Source: Cellvibrionales bacterium (lineage in GTDB: Bacteria; Pseudomonadota; Gammaproteobacteria; Pseudomonadales; GM7GCV1). Taken from it: DNA of 49,161 nt. A program made the translations under genes and the position numbers. Position 1 is the stretch's first letter. Every line of letters begins with the position of its first letter. The stretch is from positions 58,509 through 107,669 of the forward strand of contig JACONM010000010.1 in the NCBI GenBank assembly GCA_014323765.1, read 5' to 3'. Below, piece after piece: positions 44,938 to 49,161 of the stretch. Under the pieces are notes generated by a model, which was given only the letters and a program-made list of their open reading frames with translations, had not been told where the DNA came from and made no database searches.

Positions 44938-46590
44938 TTACATATTGGAATAATTGGGGCCACCGGTGCCTTCCGGCGTTTGCCAGTGGATATTTTGCGC
45001 CGGGTCTTTAATATCGCAGGTTTTGCAGTGGACGCAGTTTTGCGCGTTTATTTGAAACCGCTTTGTGCCGAGCTCTTCGACCACCTCATAAACGCCGGCT
45101 GGGCAGTAACGCTGCGCCGGTTCATCGTAAAGCGGCAAATTGCGGGCGAGTGGAATGGTGGGATCTTGGAGCACCAGATGGCAGGGTTGATCTTCTTCGT
45201 GGTTGGTATTGGATAAAAACACTGAGGAGAGGCGGTCGAAGGTTAGCTGGTTGTCTGGCTTGGGGTAGTCGATGGGTTTGCAATCGGCGGCTTTTTTTAG
45301 GGCCTGATGGTCGGGCAGGCGGTCGTGCAGGGTGAAGGGCAGGCGACCGCCGAAGATGTTTTGTTCAATCCAGATGAGGGCGGCACCGAATAAAAACCCG
45401 AAGCGGTGCATAAAGCCGGAAAAGTTGCGGCTTTTATAGAGCTCGCGATACAGCCAAGATTCGCGGAAGCGCGTTGCATAGCCGGTTAATTCGGCGGGCG
45501 GATTGTCGGCCTGAAGTGCGGCGAATGCTTCTTCGGCGGCCAGCATGCCGCTTTTCATGGCAGTGTGGTTGCCCTTTATTTTTACTGCGTCTAGGGTGCC
45601 GGCGTTGCAGCCGATAAGCAGTCCGCCGGGGACGGTTTGTTTAATCAGTGAATTTAGTCCGCCTTTGGTTAATGCCCGGGCACCGTAGCTGATCCGCTCG
45701 CCGCCTTCCAGATATTTGCGCACGGCGGGGTGCAATTTGAGGCGTTGAAATTCGTCGAAAGGGCTTAAGTGCGGGTTGCGGTAATTTAAGTCGGTAATTA
45801 GCCCGATGTAGACTTGGTTTTTCTCGGCGTGGTATAAAAATGCGCCGCCGCTGGTGCCGCTGGCGCTGAGCGGCCAGCCGAGGCCGTGTAGCACTAGGCC
45901 GGGGCGGTGTTGGGCGGGCGGGACTGTCCAGACTTCTTTGATGCCGATGCCGTAATGTTGCGGGTCTTTGCCGGCATCTAGATTGAATTTGGCGATGAGC
46001 TCTTTGCCGAGGTGGCCGCGGCAGCCCTCGGCAAAAATACTGTATTGGGCGCGCAATTCCATGCCGGGCGTGTGGTTGGCTTTGCGCTCGCCGGCGGCGT
46101 TGATTCCCATATCGCCGGTGGCGATGCCGACCACGCGCTCGCCGTCGTAGAGTATTTCGGCGGCGGCGAAACCGGGGTAGATTTCCACCCCCAACGATTC
46201 GGCCTGGGCGGCCAGCCAGCGGCAGACGCGGCCCATGCTGACGATGTAATTGCCGCGGTTGTGGGTGCGATGCGGTACGGCGAAGGCGGGGAGTTTTAGG
46301 GCTTTTTTCTGGTTTAGGAAGAAGAAAAATTCGTCTTGGGTGACGGCGACTTCGATGGGCGCGTCACGTTCTTGCCAGTCGGGGAAGAGTTCGTTTAGGG
46401 CACTCGGTTCTAGCACGGCACCGGAGAGAATGTGCGCGCCCACTTCGGAGCCTTTTTCGACCACACAGATGGACAGGTCTGCGCCATGCTCTTGATTCAG
46501 CTGCGCTAGGCGGCAGGCGCAGGCTAGGCCCGCGGGGCCGGCGCCGATGATCACGACATCGTATTGCATGGATTCGCGCTGCTCGCTCAT
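44938..46590 (-). CDS. etfD: electron transfer flavoprotein-ubiquinone oxidoreductase
   Basis: ETF-QO passes electrons from acyl-CoA dehydrogenases, through ETF, to ubiquinone. The 550-residue protein has VVIIGAGPAGLACACRLAQ for FAD, the ETF-QO core with GIATGDMGINAAG and GCNAGTLDAVKIKGNHTAMKSG, a membrane-association region, and a C-terminal 4Fe-4S site with cysteines in YCPAGVY and QNCVHCKTCDIKDP. It fits with the beta-oxidation genes elsewhere in the window and the thioesterase upstream. An ATG seven codons later (46569) is also possible. Confidence 0.96.
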   Translation of the reverse strand: MSEQRESMQYDVVIIGAGPAGLACACRLAQLNQEHGADLSICVVEKGSEVGAHILSGAVLEPSALNELFPDWQERDAPIEVAVTQDEFFFFLNQKKALKLPAFAVPHRTHNRGNYIVSMGRVCRWLAAQAESLGVEIYPGFAAAEILYDGERVVGIATGDMGINAAGERKANHTPGMELRAQYSIFAEGCRGHLGKELIAKFNLDAGKDPQHYGIGIKEVWTVPPAQHRPGLVLHGLGWPLSASGTSGGAFLYHAEKNQVYIGLITDLNYRNPHLSPFDEFQRLKLHPAVRKYLEGGERISYGARALTKGGLNSLIKQTVPGGLLIGCNAGTLDAVKIKGNHTAMKSGMLAAEEAFAALQADNPPAELTGYATRFRESWLYRELYKSRNFSGFMHRFGFLFGAALIWIEQNIFGGRLPFTLHDRLPDHQALKKAADCKPIDYPKPDNQLTFDRLSSVFLSNTNHEEDQPCHLVLQDPTIPLARNLPLYDEPAQRYCPAGVYEVVEELGTKRFQINAQNCVHCKTCDIKDPAQNIHWQTPEGTGGPNYSNM

Positions 46591-46700
46591 TGGGGTTTTC
46601 CTATTGCTGGCAAATTGGGGTGATTTTGATTATACGCACTCTAGCGGGCTTGGGCGGAAGTGCGTTGGTTTCTTAAACTCTCTAACCTCCAACCCCCCAA

Positions 46701-46765
46701 ACCCCCCTTGTCAGGGGGGCTTAATACCTAAACCCCCCCAACCCCCCTTATCATGGGGGCTTAAT
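46701..46765. repeat. two tandem 40-bp copies of a C/G-rich hairpin
   Basis: CCCCCC-ttgtca-GGGGGG (46702-46719) followed by CTTAAT, and a second copy 40 bases on, ACCCCCCTTATCATGGGGGCTTAAT (split here as positions 46741-46765), 23 of 25 bases alike. The spacers are also C-rich. Read on the minus strand, the second copy overlaps the stop codon of tesB, so both stems could end that transcript. The C/G arms around a TTATCA-like centre resemble palindromic elements repeated in many bacterial genomes. Confidence 0.6.
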
Positions 46766-47602
46766 GGGGCGGCGGGGGCGGATGACGCCTTCTTGCATGC
46801 TGCTGGCAATTCGTGTGCCGTGCTGGTCGTAGATGGCACCGGTGGCGAGGCCGCGACCGCCGGAATTGGATAGGGCGCGGCAGCGGTATAGCAGCCAGCT
46901 GTCGACTTGGCAGGGGCGGTGTAGCCATAGGCCGTGGTCGATGGTGGCGACCATTAGGCTGTCCGGTGGGCGGTGGCCAAGCCCCTGTGCGGCTAGGGCC
47001 GCCGATAGCAGGCCGAAGTCGGAGATATAGGCCAGCACCGCTTGGTGGCACTGCGGTTGGGGGCCGGGGGAGCGGTTGGCTTTGATCCAGAATTGCAGGA
47101 GCCCGGGCGGGTGGTCGGTGGCGACCGGACTTAGGCTGAATTGCTCGCCGAAGATGCCGCTGGCGGCGCGGCGGATGGCGGCCCAATCGTCCATTGCCGC
47201 TGCGTCCTCTTGCGGCGGGGGCGGCAAGTGCAGGTCGCGCTGAAATTCGAAGCCTGCTTGCGGGGCTTGGAAGGAAGCTGACATGGTGAAAATCGGGCGG
47301 CCTTGCTGGATGGCCACCACCCGCCGCGAGGAAATGCTGCCGCCGTTGCGGCTGCGCTCGACTTCGTAGATGATGGAGTCGTGGTGGTCGCCGCGGCGTA
47401 GAAAATGGGCGTGGGCTGAGTGCAGGTCGCGGTCTTCGACCGTTTGCTGCGCTGCATCGATGGCTTGGGCCAGTACCTGGCCGCCGTAGACTTGGGGGGT
47501 GCCGAGGTCGCGGCTGGTGCCGCGGAATAGGTTTTTTTCTAGCCGCTCGGTCTGCAGGAAGGCCGCGATGCGTGAATGACTGGCGGGGTTGGGGTGGCTC
47601 AT
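46751..47602 (-). CDS. tesB: acyl-CoA thioesterase II
   Basis: TesB releases free fatty acids from acyl-CoA. The 283-residue double hot-dog protein has LFRGTSRDLGTPQVYGGQVLAQAIDAA, SAHAHFLRRGDHHDSIIYEVER, GGSISSRRVVAIQQGRPIF, and the second half with SDFGLLSAAL, MVATIDHGLWLHRP and SSGGRGLATG-type sequence (NSGGRGLATGAIYDQHG). It lies 160 bases upstream of the ETF-QO gene with the hairpin repeats between. It is divergent from the flavodoxin-like gene. Confidence 0.95.
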   Translation of the reverse strand: MSHPNPASHSRIAAFLQTERLEKNLFRGTSRDLGTPQVYGGQVLAQAIDAAQQTVEDRDLHSAHAHFLRRGDHHDSIIYEVERSRNGGSISSRRVVAIQQGRPIFTMSASFQAPQAGFEFQRDLHLPPPPQEDAAAMDDWAAIRRAASGIFGEQFSLSPVATDHPPGLLQFWIKANRSPGPQPQCHQAVLAYISDFGLLSAALAAQGLGHRPPDSLMVATIDHGLWLHRPCQVDSWLLYRCRALSNSGGRGLATGAIYDQHGTRIASSMQEGVIRPRRPIKPP

Positions 47603-47739
47603 CAGTTTTTGCGTTCGGCTGGTTTCTGCGCATCATACAGGGTGGCTGGCGGGGTCGCTTGTGGGACAATCTGGGGTCGCTGGGGGACGGTTTTGGAGGG
47701 CGCGATGAGTTGGATTTGCGGCAACAATGGGGTGGCGGG

Positions 47740-48201
47740 GTGAGTAAGCATTTGCTGTTGGTCGCGCATTGTCCCTCGCCCAATACGGGGGACCTGCGGG
47801 ATGCAGTCGAGCGGGGGGTTACTGAGGTTGCCGATTCGCTTCAGTTGCGCAGTCGGGCCCCGCTGGATGCGGGCGCGGTGGATGTGCTTTGGGCGGATGG
47901 GTTGATTATCGGCACCACTGAAAATTTTGGCGCGATGGCGGGCCGGACTAAGGACTTTTTTGAGCGCATTTATTATCCCTGTTTGGAAGCAAAGCAGGGG
48001 CTGCCGGTCGCGCTTTATATTCGCGCTGGGCTGGATGGGGCCGGTACTGAGCGTGGCATTGAGGCGATTTTTACTGGGTTGAAATGGAAAAAAGTGCTGC
48101 CGACTGCGGTCTTAAAGGGGGATTGGCAGGCGGGGTTTGTCGAGCGGTGCCGTGAGCTGGGGATGACAGTGGCTGCCGGGCTGGAGGCGGGCATTTATTA
48201 G
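47740..48201 (+). CDS. flavodoxin-fold family protein
   Basis: From GTG 47740 a 153-residue protein reads SKHLLLVAHCPSPNTGDLRDAV (phosphate-binding loop of a flavodoxin fold), ADGLIIGTTENFGAMAGRTKDFFERIYYPC for the flavin, and ends in AAGLEAGIY. It probably binds FMN; partner and reaction unknown. The frame is open upstream to 47572, but that part is not protein-like. Its last base pairs overlap the convergent membrane protein gene by four bases. Confidence 0.8.
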   Translation: MSKHLLLVAHCPSPNTGDLRDAVERGVTEVADSLQLRSRAPLDAGAVDVLWADGLIIGTTENFGAMAGRTKDFFERIYYPCLEAKQGLPVALYIRAGLDGAGTERGIEAIFTGLKWKKVLPTAVLKGDWQAGFVERCRELGMTVAAGLEAGIY

Positions 48202-48623
48202 GGGTGCGGGCAGGCGGTGAGCAGGCAGTTTGCTATCCAAAACAGGGTAAAGAGCAGGGAGAGGGACCAACCGATGGCGGCGCAGGTCAGCAGGCAGTCG
48301 ACCAGCCGTTGGGTGGTGGGGGAGCTGGAAAAGCCGGACGTTACTGCCGAGGCGGACCAGCGTTCGATCTGTACTAGTAGGAAGGCGTAGAACATTAGGT
48401 AGGGGGGCAGGGGGGTTAGAGTGTTGAGCTGATGGCCCAGTGGTATGAGCAGCAGCGGGCCGAGCAGGACGCCGGGCAGGGAGCGCAGCAGGCTGGGCAG
48501 GCTACAGCGGGCGAGGGCGCGGCGCAGAGTGCGGCGGGAGAACGCGAACCAGAGGGCGCAGCAGACCATCGCTACGGCAAATTGGCCGAGTAGGTAGGGG
48601 AGGTTGGGGGGGAGTGGGTCCAT
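48198..48623 (-). CDS. small integral membrane protein, unknown function
   Basis: The 141-residue protein has about four membrane segments (LGQFAVAMVCCALWFAF, LPGVLLGPLLLIPLGHQL, PPYLMFYAFLLVQIE, LLTCAAIGWSLSLLFTLFWIANCLL) and a basic loop after the first (SRRTLRRALAR). No family recognised. It converges with the flavodoxin-like gene, overlapping it by four bases. Confidence 0.55.
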   Translation of the reverse strand: MDPLPPNLPYLLGQFAVAMVCCALWFAFSRRTLRRALARCSLPSLLRSLPGVLLGPLLLIPLGHQLNTLTPLPPYLMFYAFLLVQIERWSASAVTSGFSSSPTTQRLVDCLLTCAAIGWSLSLLFTLFWIANCLLTACPHP

Positions 48624-48789
48624 TGGGGCAACCGGGGATGAAGAAGCGCGGGCGGTTTTCTCAGGATGATTGAGGCGGCTAGAGCGGGGCGGGCGAAAGG
48701 CGTTGGTGGGACGGTTTATCCTAGCATTTTTTGGGGTTGGGGCTGGCTTATTGCTGTGCGCCGAAGTGGGTGGCTTTGGGGTGGGTGGA

Positions 48790-49065
48790 TCAGAAGTGGT
48801 AGGTTAGGGTGGTGGCGTAGTGGGGGCCGTTTATGCCGAAGGGGGCGGCGCGGCGGGAGTGGGTGAAGACGCCGGGGCTGGTGACTAGTAGCGGGTCATT
48901 GGGGGCAGCTTCGATTTTGTCGCCGCGGGCGTTGGGCACTTGCAGCCGGTAGGCTAGGTTGAGCGAGTGGTCGCGGATGGCGGAGTTGATCTTGGGTAGG
49001 AAGTCGGCCGAGAGGGTGGCAAGTCCTGCCAGCGCGATTATTGCGGCGTTGGTTGTTGTCTTCAT
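48790..49065 (-). CDS. short exported protein ending like an outer-membrane barrel
   Basis: A 91-residue frame with a signal peptide (NAAIIALAGLATLSA) and two strand-like segments: SAIRDHSLNLAYRLQV and the C-terminal HYATTLTYHF. The alternating hydrophobic residues and final Phe match the C-terminal signal of outer-membrane barrels. At 91 residues it is too short for a barrel, so it may be a remnant with an internal deletion, or a small periplasmic protein. A possible promoter and a 14-C run (on its strand) lie upstream. Confidence 0.45.
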   Translation of the reverse strand: MKTTTNAAIIALAGLATLSADFLPKINSAIRDHSLNLAYRLQVPNARGDKIEAAPNDPLLVTSPGVFTHSRRAAPFGINGPHYATTLTYHF

Positions 49066-49116
49066 TGGGTTTATTTCCGTTCGATTTTTTTGCTTGGGGC
49101 AGTTTAGCGGGGGTTT

Positions 49117-49145
49117 TTTATTTTTTTGAGAAAAATGGTTGACAA
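49117..49145 (-). promoter_or_regulatory. candidate promoter for the short exported protein
   Basis: On the minus strand TTGTCA (49145-49140, five of six matches) and AATAAA (49122-49117, four of six) are 17 bases apart, about 50 bases before the ATG at 49065. The C run abuts the -35 box. Confidence 0.35.
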
Positions 49146-49159
49146 GGGGGGGGGGGGGG
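49146..49159 (+). repeat. 14-base G homopolymer at the window end
   Basis: Fourteen consecutive G, then TG and the end of the sequence. It could be a real slippage-prone tract upstream of a surface-protein promoter or a sequencing or assembly artefact where the contig broke. Confidence 0.6.
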
Positions 49160-49161
49160 TG

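Noticed and set aside
46761-47783. 340-residue minus-strand frame overlapping tesB
   Set aside because: Pro/Arg-rich low-complexity sequence, the frame-shadow of tesB in GC-rich DNA.
1-49161. CRISPR array, transposon or prophage
   Set aside because: No regularly spaced repeats with variable spacers, no transposase, integrase or phage structural gene was seen on either strand.

Overview
The window looks like a chromosomal piece of a GC-rich gammaproteobacterium, probably a metagenome contig because it ends abruptly in a 14-G run. The assignment rests on the lptD-surA-pdxA-rsmA-apaG-apaH order with divergent amgK-murU, a large (about 180 kDa type) NAD-dependent glutamate dehydrogenase, a Pseudomonas-like RhlB helicase, and a tmRNA whose tag reads ANDDNYALAA. 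No species can be named from the sequence. Apart from the tmRNA region there is no stretch over 300 bases without a gene.

Layout. 1-1140: smpB and ssrA (tmRNA) with a strong terminator, the trans-translation pair. 1244-7433: NAD-glutamate dehydrogenase, dodecin, a small protein-kinase-fold protein and a small membrane protein. 7583-9710 (minus): a DUF262-HNH nuclease and an EcoRI-type adenine methyltransferase broken by one frameshift, inserted behind rpe. 9730-12315 (minus): rpe, murU and amgK (cell-wall sugar recycling). 12387-19285 (plus): lptD, surA, pdxA, rsmA, apaG, apaH. 19343-19672: a zinc-ribbon plus degenerate Smr-like protein. 19692-23224 (minus): an AT-richer restriction-modification block with a beta-type methyltransferase, a frameshifted PD-(D/E)XK endonuclease and a methyltransferase-Mrr fusion, placed behind rhlB. 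24631-26602: two exported or anchored proteins of unknown function. 26681-34177: flavin monooxygenase, the pntAA-pntAB-pntB transhydrogenase, and a divergent beta-oxidation pair (fadJ-like, fadI-like). 34223-37877 (minus): cysC, sat, ppa and a DHH phosphoesterase, a sulfate-activation operon with a PPi-removing enzyme and possibly a PAP-recycling one. 38041-42435 (plus): a type III Mod/Res system, with Mod frameshifted and its central part AT-rich. 42618-49161: tRNA-Ser(CGA), periplasmic ATP-dependent DNA ligase, gpsA, ETF-ubiquinone oxidoreductase, tesB, a flavodoxin-like protein, a small membrane protein and a short OMP-like remnant.

How it fits together. FadJ/FadI-like, ETF-QO and TesB are parts of fatty-acid breakdown, with electrons passed to quinone. 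Pnt balances NADH and NADPH beside it. CysC-Sat-Ppa activates sulfate. LptD and SurA build the outer membrane. The accessory content is almost entirely DNA modification and restriction: four separate systems in under 35 kb, inserted between housekeeping genes. Three of the seven R-M genes each carry a single net -1 frameshift, while very long housekeeping genes are intact.

The points most worth following are the EcoRI-type methyltransferase paired with a DUF262-HNH protein (no EcoRI-like nuclease present), the mosaic Mod gene, five exact-period 20-bp repeats between cysC and sat, the DHH phosphoesterase in the sulfate operon, and the zinc-ribbon/degenerate-Smr protein.
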